A stretch of 64,000 nt of DNA from Arbacia lixula (taxonomy: Eukaryota; Echinodermata; Echinoidea; Arbacioida; Arbaciidae): the NCBI GenBank assembly GCA_963669155.1, contig OZ022577.1, forward strand, positions 11,651,395 to 11,715,394, written 5' to 3'. Below, piece by piece: positions 48,896-61,900 of this stretch. The notes under the pieces are model-generated. The model did no database searches, was not told the DNA's origin, and saw only the letters and a list, made by a program, of their open reading frames with translations. Position 1 is the stretch's first letter. Each line of letters opens with the position of its first letter. The position numbers and the translations under genes were made by a program.

Positions 48896-50690
48896 TCAAA
48901 TGAATGAAATGAATGAATGAATGAATGAAAACAAATTGATTGCTTGTCATCAAAATAAGGTTGTGAATAATTGTTTACATCTTAGACACGAGCATGCGCT
49001 TGACAGTATGTTTAAACGAATATTCCGTCAACAAATTGCAAAGTTCATTTTGTTAATAATTCCACACATCTGGACCCCTATGCCTAATTGATTTATGAGC
49101 TAACATGGTGTGGGGATTGGATACATGCAATTTAGTAGCTTGTCTTGTTATATAGGATGTACAGCGCTGTTAGGCTGAAACATGATAGAAAATGAAACGG
49201 GCAAGAGGTTGGATTTATGACGATACATAAAGATAAAGGTTTGGAGGAAATTGATGTCATCGACCTTCAAGGTCTTTAGTTTGACAAATAATGGATTAGT
49301 GTGGTCACGAAACCCAGCTCCAACACATATGCGATCAGCTTTCTTTTGCAAAAGAATGATATTTTCAGTAATATTCCGTGATGTTGCCCACACGATAATA
49401 CAATAAGAAATATAAGGTAGAACAACATTGTTGTACAACACAGGAAATATCCTGATTGGCATAAAATATTTTACTCTGTACAATATGCCAATATTACGAG
49501 AATGGCGTTATAATGTTCTTCACATGATCACTCCAGTCAAGAGTCTCGTTGATATGTACCCCAAGGAACTTTGCACAAAGCTTTTTCTCTCATAGGGCAC
49601 CATCAAGTAATACATCGAGCTGGTGTTGACCACAAGACTTTCGATCTTTAAAGTGGATATAACTTGTTTTAGTATATTGAGAGAAAGTACGTTGATTCTA
49701 AACCAAAGAGTTAATTTCGGGAGCTCCTTATTAATCTTGGTCTCAAGAGTGTGGATATTGCGATGAGATAAGAAAACACTTGTATCAACAGCAAATAATA
49801 TATAATTCAAGGTGGGAGATACATTACAAATATCAGTGATATGAATGAGCGGACCTAATATGGAATCCTGCGGGACATCGCACTCTAACGCTGATACGTT
49901 GGAATTCACAGAATTGAAACGTGTATACTGCCATCTCTTGGATAGATAACTAGTAAACCATTGTAAGGCAATGCCCCGCACTCTAAAGTTCTCTAGTTTA
50001 CCTAACAGAATTGAGTCGTCAAAAGCCTTGCTGAGGTCCATAAACACACCAATGCCATGCTCACGGGCAGCCAGAGCTCGAGATACATGGTCATAAAATT
50101 TCAGAACAGCATGGTCGGTTGAATGAGACTTCCTAAATCCATACTGGTCAGGGTTAAGACATTTATTTTTGTCAAGGAAGTTATACAGCCTATTGTATAC
50201 AGTTCTCTTAGTATCTTAGAAAGACTTCAGTATTGAGATTGGTCTATAATTAGCAATACTCATGACATTAACTTTCTTATAAACAGGTATAACCCTGGTC
50301 AGTTTTAGGGGTGATGGAAATACACCAGTCGATAAAGACACATATATGAACTAAGGCCTTACAATAAAACCAATGATTTGTTTCAACAACGATGTACTCA
50401 GATCGTCATGACCACAAAAATGACTGTTTTCCAATGACTTCACTATATATAGTACTTCTATGCAATCAGTTGGCATAAGGAAAAAAGAGAGTTCAGATGG
50501 CTCACTAAGATATTGTCCATGATTAGTTCCGTCTGCATCTATTTTGTTTACCTCGATTGGACCGACATTAGTGAAATAAACATTGAAGGCATCAGCAATA
50601 TCATCTGCGGAAGTGATATCTTTATCCTCATGACACATTTTCTGTGAGGCCTCAGTCTTGCTGCGCTTACACAAAATATTTTTTTAAGTG
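48896..50690 (-). pseudogene. LINE (jockey/CR1-like) reverse transcriptase, decayed and 5'-truncated
   Basis: The fragments in minus-strand order are 50674-50351 (DIADAFNVYFTNVGP), 50047-49520 (FMDLSKAFD, GIALQWFTSYLS, DSILGPL, FAVDTSVFLSH) and 49483-49148 (FPVLYNNVVLPYISYC, LQKKADRI). The catalytic FADD is FAVD here, so activity would be lost even without the frameshifts. The 3' end carries an (ATTC)n tail at 48896-48931. The endonuclease end is missing. Confidence 0.8.
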
Positions 50691-50971
50691 TAGCTCACAC
50701 CTTGAGGCAGAAGTGTCACTGTCATCATATATGTAATACATGTACATGATAATAAGCTTTAAAATAAATTTGCCACATATCTAATTTAATACTTTGACAT
50801 TTGCGTTTGTGTTGTTTTTTGTCACTCTAGATTGTTTTGTCGACTGTACTTCCCCAGTTACAATAAATCTTTGATTGATTTACAACTACCAACCTCGATC
50901 ATGAACCTTAAGATTATCCACATCCGGTCTTTTGGAACTTCCGGTTTCAAAGAAATCGTGGGAACGGGCCT

Positions 50972-51250
50972 TTGCACATGCAGGATCAATATTCTCTTCC
51001 ACAGGGTTTGAAAACCCTGAAGTCAGTGACCATCTTCAAGGGCAACCTAAAGACATACCTGTGGTGCTTTTTACACACAACCATAAATTTTTTTAACTTG
51101 TAAAGTTGGTACCTGTATTGTATTTTTTCTTCTTTTTTTTTCTCTTTAATTTGCTCTGAAGCACCTTGAGCATCAAAGCAGGAGAGTGCCCTATATAAGT
51201 TCTGTGTATGTATTATTACTTTTATTAATATTATTATTATCATTACTATC
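50972..51250 (+). mobile_element. LINE 3' end fragment
   Basis: It encodes YSLPQGLKTLKSVTIFKGNL then KTYLW and a stop. A short UTR (CACCTTGAGCATCAAAG, CCCTATATAAG) and an (ATT)n tail follow. This is a typical LINE C-terminus, on the plus strand and unrelated to the adjacent minus-strand LINE. Confidence 0.7.
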
Positions 51251-51269
51251 TTTTCATCTGATCCGCAGT

Positions 51270-52350
51270 CAGTCCTATATTAAATGAACCAGTGTCTGAA
51301 AAATAGACTACAAGTATATATACATGTAGAGTTCTTTATCATTTTAAGTAAATATTGAGTCTGTGGAATAGACTACGTTACGTACAAAAATCTGGGTCAT
51401 CTGATTCGGGCGGTCTTACATTGAATGAAACAGTGTCTGAAATACTAGAGAAGTATATACATGTAGATTTCTTTATAATTTCAAATTAAAAATGAGTCTG
51501 TGGAATAGACTACGTTACGTACAAAAATATGCGTCATCTGATGCGGGCGGTCTCACATTGAATGAAACAGTGTCTGAGAAAATAGGCTACAAGTATTTGC
51601 ATGTAGATTTCTTTATAATTTCAATCTGTGGGGTAGACATCGTTACGTACAAAATGTCATCTGACGCTGTCGGTCTGACATTAAATGAAGCAGTGTCTGA
51701 TAAAAGACTACAAGTACATACATGTAGATTTCTTTATAATTTCAATCATAATGAGTCTGCGGAGTAAACTACGTTACGTACAAAAATCTGGTCATCTGAC
51801 GCTGTCGGTCCTATAGAACAGTGTCTGTAAAAATAGACTACAAATATATGTAGATTTCTGTATAACTTTGATCTTATAGTGAGTCTGCGGAATAGATTAT
51901 CTTGTGTACAAGAATCTGGTCATCTGACGCTGTCGGTCCTACATTGAATGAAACAGTGTCAGATAAAATAGACTACAAGTATATGTAGATTTCTTTAAAA
52001 TTTCAGTCTTATGATGGGTCTGCGGAATAGACTACTTTACATACAAAAATCTGGTCATCTGACGCGGTTGGTCCTACATTGAATGAAACAGTGTCTGAAA
52101 AAATAGACGACAGGTATAAGTAGATTTCTTTATAATTTCAGTCTTATGATGGGTCTGCGGAATAGACTACTTTATGTACAAAAATCTAGTCATCTGACGC
52201 GGTTGGTCCTGCATTGAATGAAACAGTGTCTGAAAAAAAAGACTACAAGTGTTTGTAGATTTCTTTATAATTTCAGTCTTATGATGGGTCTGCGAAATAG
52301 ACTACGTTACGTACAAAAATCTGGTCATCTGACGCGGTCGGTCATCTGAC
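51270..52350. repeat. Tandem satellite, eight units of about 123-141 bp
   Basis: Units are marked by AGTGTCTG at about 51291, 51432, 51569, 51692, 51820, 51953, 52090 and 52225. They share AATAGACTACGTTACGTACA, GTCATCTGACGCGGT and TAGATTTCTTTATAATTTCA. The array ends in short repeats of CATCTGACGCGGT, which spill over to 52489. Confidence 0.9.
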
Positions 52351-52495
52351 GCGGTGAGGTCTGGACATCTGACGCGGTAACGACAATCTGTAGGTGTTCC
52401 TAGATTTTAATCAGACTATTTGACGATACCGTAGAAAAATGGGGTCAGCTGACGCTGAGTGCCACCTGACGCGGTGACACCGGGTCTGATTGTCT

Positions 52496-52983
52496 TTAAA
52501 GGGTTACTAAATTAGAAAAATAAGTCCCCACTTATCTATGTAAAATCATCTACTAAAAACGAAATTCACATTCGTTTGCCGCAATAAAGTCTCATTTTCG
52601 CGAAAATTTGAAAAAATAAGTTGAAAAAACCTACCGACACACACACACATTCTTTATAGTCGCACAATAAATGTTAATGTAAATAATTAAAACACACACA
52701 TACACAAACATGCAAACACTTGTTTATAGTAGTCGCGCGATATATTTTATTCATTAATGTTTATAGATATTCATTTAGGATTCCTCTTGGAATATAATGA
52801 AACAAGAATGAGTCATACATCGGTGGAGCAATTGTCGACGGAGCATATTATGTCGGTGGAGCTTTTTCAAATTTTCGTCAAAATAAGACTTAATTGCGGC
52901 AAACGAATATGAAATTCGTTTTTAGTGGATAAATTTACATAGATTAGTGGGAACTTATTTTTCTAATTTAACCCTTTAATACC
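52496..52983. mobile_element. Element with inverted repeats of about 135 bp
   Basis: Arms 52496-52632 and 52849-52983 are imperfect inverted copies (AATTAGAAAAATAAG, ACTAAAAACGAA, ATTCGTTTGCCGCAAT). The interior (about 52630-52815) recurs in inverted orientation at 55000-55190. There is no ORF. It is a MITE or fold-back-type repeat. Confidence 0.8.
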
Positions 52984-53105
52984 GACGGTTCCACAACAGT
53001 CATTGCTCTTCCGACAAACTCCGCCGACAAAATATGCTCCGTCGACAATTGCTCCGCCGACGTATACTCCACCGACAGTAATTGCCCCGCCGACATTAGT
53101 GACAT
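52819..53105. repeat. GTCGG-GGAGC minisatellite, split by the inverted repeat arm
   Basis: Short units such as GTCGGTGGAGCAATT and GTCGACGGAGCATATTAT run at 52819-52865. Their reverse complements run at 52981-53094 (CTCCGCCGAC and variants). The roughly 20-bp unit is imperfect but clear. Confidence 0.7.
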
Positions 53106-54999
53106 AATATTAATAGTTGGAGGAGCATACGGTATGTCGGTACTACGGAGCATAATGCTCAGTTTGTGAAATATTTTTCAACATCAAGTTCGTTTATTTT
53201 CACTAATTAAAAAATCAGTACAAAACTGACAAAATGATAAAAAAAATGTGAAAAAATAAAAGATTTTTAGTTAATCCTATCTTCGTTAGGCTCCATCGCT
53301 AGTGAGATTTTGTCAGCTTGTGCAAGAATTTACTAATTTTCAGACGACTGGACATAGTGAAAACTTTGAGCCCGTTTTGGACAAAAGGTGAATACGCGCT
53401 CGCTGCCCGAGCGCGCATCACCGGTCTCGGCTCGAACTGGGTAGGACTACTCTATTGTGGCATATAGGGGTGATTGCTTAATTTACGGATTATCCCTCCC
53501 ACGGCTGCACAAGTAGGACACAGGTTCAAATGATTCCAAATGCAAACACATTCTAGTCATTTATTCGCATGCATCCTCAGCTATTGACCGCAAGCACTTG
53601 TGTTCATAACATATTTTCGTTTTAGATAAGGGGTTGGTTACAGGGAAAACGTAGCATTGCTTTAAAATCTTCCATTCAACTGGCGGATCCAGCTAGAGCC
53701 TAGCCAGAGGCAGAGGCAGAGCTATCAAGCCCTCATTTCAAACTCGTCAGACGAATGCAAATGAAGTCAAACCTTGTCAGTTTGAAACCATGAATTCCAA
53801 CACAAGTAACAAGACTAGTAACAATTAAGGGGTCGACATGCTTATTGAGTTACTATGTTTATTCCCACAAGGGTACGCTAGCTACCAAATTAATCATTTG
53901 GTAATAAAGCTGCTACTAGTACTATAAAACCAACATATATTTGCACGCGTGGGACCAAGTCTCAATCACCGATCACACAATATTCTTTCCGCTGCAGAGT
54001 GCAGACAACACCGAAAATATGCGTTTATTTCATTATTTAGCGATGTGTATGGGAAATACGCTCCATACAGCATTAAACAATGGGTGAACTTTCAAATATC
54101 TCACCTGCATTGTTCTAAATATTCTGGACAATGCTAGAACTTGAAGTAAATGAACACAAATGTCACAGGAATATGCAGTTCTCGTCGTTGAGTTGTGAGC
54201 GCTGCGCGTCTGCAGCGCGTACCTGATTGCGCGCAACGCTCGCGACGCCCCCGCTCTATAATGGAATCGTCGCATTACGTCATTTGCCGCCGTTCTCGTT
54301 GCCTCTTTTTCTATTATTGTCTCTCATTAGACAAAACTTTTTGGAACAAAAGTGCAACGAGATTTTACAGCCAATGAGAATAAGTCTTATATCAAGTTTT
54401 AGTGGAAAATCTCTTCTGGCAGAAACCGCTCGCCCCAGACTGACTGCTTGCTTCGTTTGTTTTCTGTAGGCCTACACGTGTGTGATGTGTATGTTTGCTC
54501 GTCGAATTTGGAGGCAATTCCCATAGACTTCCACCTAAAAAGACGAATGCGTAACAGATTTCAAGCAAAAAGTGCAACGAGACTACTTGATATCCTCGAA
54601 TTATTATTAGTTTATCATGTGAAGAAAAGGGTTGGCTTTCAGATGCTACTCGCCCCAAGCGAGGATATTTATGCTAACATGTAAAAAATTTGCGATTTAT
54701 GACACAATGTCACGAAATCTAACGTAAATTTACGTGTTATATCGACGCGCGGACATGCACACGCGCGCACGGTGAGCAAATGTCCACAATGTTTCACTAT
54801 GACTTAAATCCAGGTGAAATATACAACTTAACTACATATAAAATAGGTCTTGTGTAGACGTAAGTCATGCTTGCATACTTGAACTTGTTTAAATCAAGTG
54901 AACAGCAATTGTGTTAAATTGTGCCTCAAATCATCGTCCATCTGCGAATCAACCAAATCGATCGATTATAGGGTATCTTTCGTTTTCACAGGAGCCGTT
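53106..54999. other. Non-coding stretch
   Basis: No exon, RNA gene or strong repeat is recognised. A GC-rich patch lies near 53390-53450. Short overlapping ORFs on both strands at 53949-54684 have no recognisable domain. Confidence 0.45.
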
Positions 55000-55190
55000 G
55001 ACTCATTCTTGTTTCATTATATTCCAAGAGGAATCCTAAATGAATATCTATAAACATTAATGAATGAAATATATAAACATGTGGTTGTGTTTATGTATGT
55101 GTGTGAAATTATATATTTACATTAACATTTATTGTGCGACTATAAAGAATGTGTGTGTCTGTGTGTTTGTGTGTGTGTGTCGGCAGGTGT
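55000..55190. repeat. Inverted copy of the 52630-52815 element interior
   Basis: It reads GACTCATTCTTGTTTCATTA and onward, the reverse complement of 52815 downward. It ends in a GT-rich tract and GTCGGCAGGT. It lacks the long arms that flank the other copy. Confidence 0.75.
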
Positions 55191-55985
55191 ATGCGGAGGT
55201 TTGTTTCATAGTTTTAAGATACTACTAGCATGACTAGATTAATGTTTACGCTTGGAAAATACAATAAAAACTAAAAAAGAGACAATTTTTGGTTATGAAC
55301 CTCAACTTGTAGCTAATATTCCTAGGGTAGACCCATACATGGATTATGCACTTTTACTTACTAGAAGCAGGGACGTGAGAGTCCCTGCTAGAAGCTAGGG
55401 GCGCACATCCTTGCTTATTGAAAAAGATGGCGGATTGAGCGTTAACACACGCTACTGTGCAAATCAGGCCGAGTGGCATCTTTTCATACATACACAAATA
55501 CACACCAACACACGTCCCACACATGCACACTTTCCGGATCCATCCCAGCTCGCGCTAGCTCGCGCTCGATTATGCATCATCCTGTCTCTCTGTCAACAAC
55601 TTGCACTGAAAGCGGGTGGCAGGACGGGGGTGCTCCAGTAAATTGTCATAGGAATTATATTACAGTAATTATAAGACAATAATTGAAACAGCTATAGTTC
55701 TCCATCTATATTACATAGAATATATTTAAGAGAGACTTGAGTTATTTTGACGATTCGTATAATTTTACCAAGTTTCTCTTCTGCGCGAGGATTACACTCG
55801 GACAGCCAGTCAGACGACGGATCAGTACCCCAGAGGTCCGGCGAGTGTTGAACCACGTTCTCGTAGTACATTGAGATGCACACAGTGTCCAAATTTCGCT
55901 AAGCTGAGCTACTGCAACAGCGACAGACAGTGTGTGGTGGTGGTGAAATTGAGACTGGGTTGAGATTCTGTCATTATCTGTCACC
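55191..55985 (+). promoter_or_regulatory. MTR 5' region
   Basis: Upstream of the MTR start codon at 55986. No clear TATA box or initiator could be chosen. The sequence becomes less AT-rich from about 55780. The transcription start is not determined. Confidence 0.4.
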
Positions 55986-58900
55986 ATGCCGCCAACTTTA
56001 AATGAAGGAAATGGCGGGGAAAACCGTGGAAGTAAGTCGCATGTCCTTATGACTGTTATTATGCATGTTATGCCGGCTCATTCTGGGGCTGTCTTGAGCT
56101 GACATCAATAGTTCTTAAAACTATCAATGATGACAAACTGTTCTTGAATTTGAAAGAGAACACTGGATATGGCTTCATGTTTATATTTAATAGTTTTGAC
56201 AAAGATTTGTCTTCTTTCAATTCCTCATTAAATGATTTCATTGATTTTCAGCATGTTTTTAATCGTGTTGACCATGCCAATGCTAATTTATACCGGTATG
56301 TTAAAATGTTAGTCTCAAATTTTATTTACCCTTACATACAATTTGAATAAATATGAATGCATGAATTTATAGTAGGTAGCTTTCTTTTTGATTTGTTGTT
56401 GTCACATCAGTTGCGTACATACATGTAATTTGTGTCAGTTGATACCTGTATTTAAGAGAAAAATTGAGCCGTCTGGATATTAGAGACATTTTTTGTGTGT
56501 GTATACTTTACTAAGAGTGAAGTATGTAAGTTGTTTTTGCTGCACAACTTACCATAAGTAATTGGTTACAATTATCATTTTTTAAGATAAAAATTTTTCA
56601 TGATTTTTTTTATCACTTACTGTTGAGCATGGTGTAAAGAGAGTGGGGTTATTTTAAACTTCATGGGCAGTGATTGTCCTCAGTTACATCAAAGATATAT
56701 CTCAAATGAACATATAAAACAAGTTTGAGATCCTGAATTTATTTCTACATTGCTAGGGAATCATTTTTTATATCACGTTTCAATAGTTCTGTCAGTGCAG
56801 TTCCGATAACGATACCACCCAATGGTCCTCTAATCGATTGCAGTTTCGATATGTAACAGCCAGCAGAGGAAATCTAAAAGATCATGCGTGTGTGTGCCGC
56901 TCAGCATCAAATGTAGTTACCTTTCACAAACAAAACAGTGGATCTGTGATGGCTCAAGAAACGAATGAAAACTACTGTACGGTTTGCAAGGGTTCATTTC
57001 GGAGCCGGAGTACCTTTAATTCTCTGTGTGCCGCATGTGCCATTTCTCAAAAATGAATACACATAAATCCCATGAGGAGCAGTTTATCTTCCATGCAAAG
57101 TGTTAATAGTTTTTTTTTTATTGTTTTGTGTGAATAAACAGTCTTTGCAGAGCTGGAGGCCACCCTCAGGGAGCGCATCATGATCTTTGATGGTGCGATG
57201 GGCTCTCTGATCCAGGCCTACAAGTTTGATGAGAAGGCGTTCCGGGGGGAGGAGTTCAAAGCCCACACCAAGGACCTGAAAGGCAACAATGACCTACTGA
57301 CCCTCACACAACCAGAGAGCATCTACAAAATACACAAGGTTGGTCTAATGTACAGTGATATATCTGTGTCATAGACCAATGCTCTTATCAAAAATATCGC
57401 TACTTATAATAGAATATCACTATGAAAAATTATGGATTTTTTCCTACTGGCCTTCGCTTTGGTAAGAAGTTTCCATTACCATAATTGTCTATAACATGTT
57501 TTAAACAGCTTTACTCAATGAAGTTTAGAAGAATTTTGATTTATTGATTTTACCCACTGCATGTTGATATATCATACTTATATACAGTCAAACCTGTCCT
57601 AGTGGCCACCTGTCTATAGCAGCCAACCTGTCTATAGCGGCCATTAAAATAATTCCCCCACAGAGAGATCACGTGTTAAAGAACCTGTCTATAGCAGCCA
57701 CCTGTCTATAAAGGCCATAATTTTTGTTTCCCTTGGGTGGCCACTATAGACAGGTTTCACTGTATGTGTATTTTGGTCTCCATGAATGAAAATGTCCTTT
57801 TTCAAATCCTTAAAAAAAAGAGTGTCTGCATTGCAAGGAGGTAGATTAAATGTAAGTAAATGCAAAGTACATTATTATCATTCTTCATCTTCGTAAAAGT
57901 ACCACAAGCTTGTGTGGCCAGATTTTGAATGAGCATTAACTTTTCTGATGATGTTGTTATTTTATATAGGACTACTTGGAAGCGGGGGCAGATTTCATTG
58001 AGACCAACACATTCAGCGGCACTTCAGTAGCCCAGGCAGACTACGGTTTGGAACATATGGTAAGTGAATGTCAATTCTCTGAATTTTAATTTATTGTGCT
58101 TTTCCTTGATTGAACTTGCTCTTATGAATTTCAAGTTAGTGTTTTATACTAAAATGAAATATCAAGATTTGCAGAATTGAGCTGTGGATTGAAATGCAAT
58201 TTGCCAGCTGGAGAAGCAATGAGAATGAACTTTTAATGTGAACATGGTGAGGAAACAGAAATACTCAACAAATTCATTGAAATAATTTCCATTAAGCATA
58301 CATCTAGTGAGAATGCATATGTAGTTGGTTGGAAATTGTATCATTAATATTGTCATAATGATCTAAAGATATAATTTCCTTACTGGGAATAGAATAGACA
58401 ATAATCTTTTTCAATCAATTGATCTAAAGAATTTATTACAAAGAGAAACAGTGAAAGCACAATTGATGATATTGAAATCATGTTGGTTCTGAAACTGCCA
58501 GGTGTATCGTATGAACAAAGCATCTGCTGAGCTGGCCAAGAGGGCGACAGACGATGTGACGGCAGCGACTGGAGTGAAGCGCTATGTAGCGGGTGCCATG
58601 GGACCTACCAACAGGACCCTCTCCATCTCACCCTCAGTGGAAAGACCAGACTTTAGGAACATCAGTAAGTGGAGGATGCTGCATTCCTTACTACCAGAGT
58701 CTCCTACATTGGTTGTACAAAAAATTACAGAGCTGCCAAGTCTCCCTGACTTCGCAGGAGACGCCCTGAAAATAGACCAATATTACTGCACTGGATTTCA
58801 TCACATCACCCAATCTCCCTGAATATTGACAGATTATTGTCACCAGGTTGTATGTATTTTATAGACATCTCCCTAATTTCTGATGAAATTTCCCCAAATC

Positions 58901-61900
58901 TTCCTGATTGTTGAATTTTAATGTTGGTAGCTCTGAATTTAGATTTATACATGGGGCTTGGGGCAATTCAGCTCTTGCATTGTTTTGTACGTCTCTATGA
59001 ATAAGAAAATAGCCACTATGAAACATATATTTGCCCCTAATTGCGTGTAATGCATAATATGGCACAGACTATAAAAATAACCCCCGCAAGTTAATTCATT
59101 GATTGTTCCCCCAGGTGTAGTGGTAGATGTTTCACTGGGATAACATTTTATAAACTTCTCCTGTGGTGTGTACTATGTTGAAGTATGTTATGCTATGGTA
59201 CATGTGTGTTGTATACTGTTACATTATGACATGTTATGTGTTCATTGCTTGGTATCATCTGTCAAATTATGGTATATTTGTCATCAAGAAAAGATAAATA
59301 GCTGAGCTGAATTCCTGGAAATTTGACTAATTATCATTGTAGCATTATTTTAACTCCTTTGGCTCGTTGCCCCTTGACATCCAATCTGCAAAAAAAAAAA
59401 AAAAATTCCTGTTCTGGAAAGCACAGTATATCTTTTTATGCCTCCGCCACGAAGTGGCCGGAGGCATTATGTTTTCGGGTTGTCCGTCCGTCCGTCCGTC
59501 CGTCCGTCCGTCCGTCCGTCCGTCCGTCCGTCCGTCCGTCCGTCCGTCCGTCCGTCCGTCCGTCCGTCTGTACGTCCGTCCGTCCGTACGTCCGTCCCGA
59601 ATTCGTTTCAGCAATATCTTGAGAACCGTTAACCAGATTTGCTTCAAACTTGGTACATGTGTGTATTGCATGGACCCAATAAAGTGTGTAAATTAGGGGT
59701 CTATTCTGATTGAGGTCAAAGGTCAAAGGTCAATGAACTTTGTGAAAAATTGACCCAAATTGACCTTTTTCACAATAAAGCCAAATCAAAGGATCCAATT
59801 CTCATGAAACATGGTACAAAGATGGATCACTACTTGGGAATAGACTGGTGACACTTAAGATAAAATTCCTGAAAGTTCAGAGGTCAAAGGTCAATGAACT
59901 TTGCCAAAATTGGCTAAAAACTGCCCCAAGCTTTATATTTTTCACAATAAATCCAAATCCAAGGATCCAATTCTCATGAAACATGGTACAAAGATGGATC
60001 ACTACTTGGGAAGAGACTGGTGACATTTTTGATAAAATTCCTGAAAGTTCATGGGTCAAAGGTCAATGAACTTTGCAACAATTTGCTAAAAATTGGCCCC
60101 AAATCGACATTTTTCACAATAAACCCAAATCCAATGGTGCAATTCTAACCAAACATGGTACAGAGATGTATCACTTCATGGAGGTAGATTGATGGAAGTT
60201 TGGGTAAAATTCCTGTAAGGTCAAAGGTCAATGAACTTTGAAAAAATTAGCGAAAAAATTGCCCCAAAAGTAATATTTTTTAAAGTACATCAAGATCCAG
60301 TTGTGCAATACCAACCAATCATGGTGCAAAGATGGATCACTACTTGGGGGTAGACTGATGATATATTTGGTGAAAATTCTCAAAGGTCAGAGGCCAAGTG
60401 TCAATGAACTTTGCCAAAATTGGCTAAAAATTGTGCCAAATTTAACATTTTCCACACTGAATGCAAAACTAACGGTTCAATTTGAATCAAACATGATACA
60501 GAGATGTATCACTTCATGGAGGTAGACTGGTGAAAGTGTGGGTAAAATTTCTGAAAGGTCAAAGGTCAATGAACTTTACCCCCAAATTGGTCAATTTTAA
60601 ACAAACTTGATACAAGGATGGCTTTAGACGGACTGATTAGATTGGAAGTGAAAGGTCAATGAACATTGCCAAACTTGGCCAAACATGGAAAAACAGAATA
60701 TGATATTTTCATTTCACATAGGAATTAAATGGTTCATTTGCCCACCAAACAGGTTTTCTGAGAATAAATCTAAATAGAGCTAGTAAAGAGGCGGAGGCAT
60801 ATTTATCGACTGCGCGGCAGTCGAATTGCTCTAGTTCATAACTTGTGAAAGCAAAAAGTGGCAGGAAGTACCCTTGACTAAACTGTCTTGTGATTTAAAA
60901 CTACCTGACAAACTGACCTTTATGCTTTCCACTGTCATTGAAAAATAGAAGGGCAATTCATGAGGTGATCAGAGCTTGCCCATGCAACACAAAGTCATAG
61001 AAATTTCCACGAATAGATCATGACATTTTTGTGGAGCTGAGGGACAAATATTGACTGCCACATTATAACCATACAATATATATGTAATGCTTTAATGCCT
61101 GATAACATACTGGAATACGGGGTATAGTTTATTTTGGGAATATACTGAATGTTACACTGTCAGTTCATGATATTGATATTTTTCAAAACATGTATAAAAA
61201 AAAACCCATGGTACTTTATGTATTCTGGGCTTTATGGAAGAAAGTGAAAAAATACAAGATTTGTGTGTATTACGACCAGGACTGAAACTGAGTGTGTCGC
61301 CTGAAGACCTAAGCATTGCTTTTACTGGGAAAAAAACAATACACATAGAGGAAACAATTATCATTATCAATAGTACCTAGTATTGGCCCTGACACCCATT
61401 CATAGCAAGGCTGGCTGACTGTTCGGTGAGATAAAGTTGTAATCCTCTCCGGTCTGACAGCCTTTGACGAGCTGGTTGCAGCGTACGAGGAACAAGCGAG
61501 GGGGCTCTTGGATGGGGGTGCGCATGTTCTCCTGGTCGAAACCATCTTCGACACCCTCAACGCTCGAGCTGCCCTCTACGCCATTCAGAACCTCTTTGAG
61601 AAGGATTATCAGCCTGTGCCTATCTTTGTGAGTAAAGAGAAATTCTATGTTCTTTGTGATTAGTGATTAACTGTGTCATTTCAAAAAGTTGGAGAACAAA
61701 AATCAACAAATACTGAAATTCTATTGTAAATACATTTCTATGACGTTTCTTAGCTGTATTAAACCAAGCTTTAAGTATGATGCATGCTTAAAATATGTAC
61801 ATTTTTTATTATTGAAGAGTAGCATATATGATTAGATAATTGAAGTAAACCAACAAGAAAAAGTTGTTGCACTACCCCAATAAATCCCCATGTAGCTGTT

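Noticed and set aside
56838..57056. Small ORF with two CxxC pairs (YCTVC and LCAAC)
   Set aside because: It is only 72 codons, in MTR intron 1 next to a decayed MITE, with no homologue I recognise. The cysteine spacing alone is weak evidence for a zinc finger.
59323..59726. Proteins made of 'RPSVRPSV' or 'GRTDGRTD' repeats
   Set aside because: They are translations of the (GTCC)n run inside the Helentron-like element; both strands and several frames are open for the same reason.
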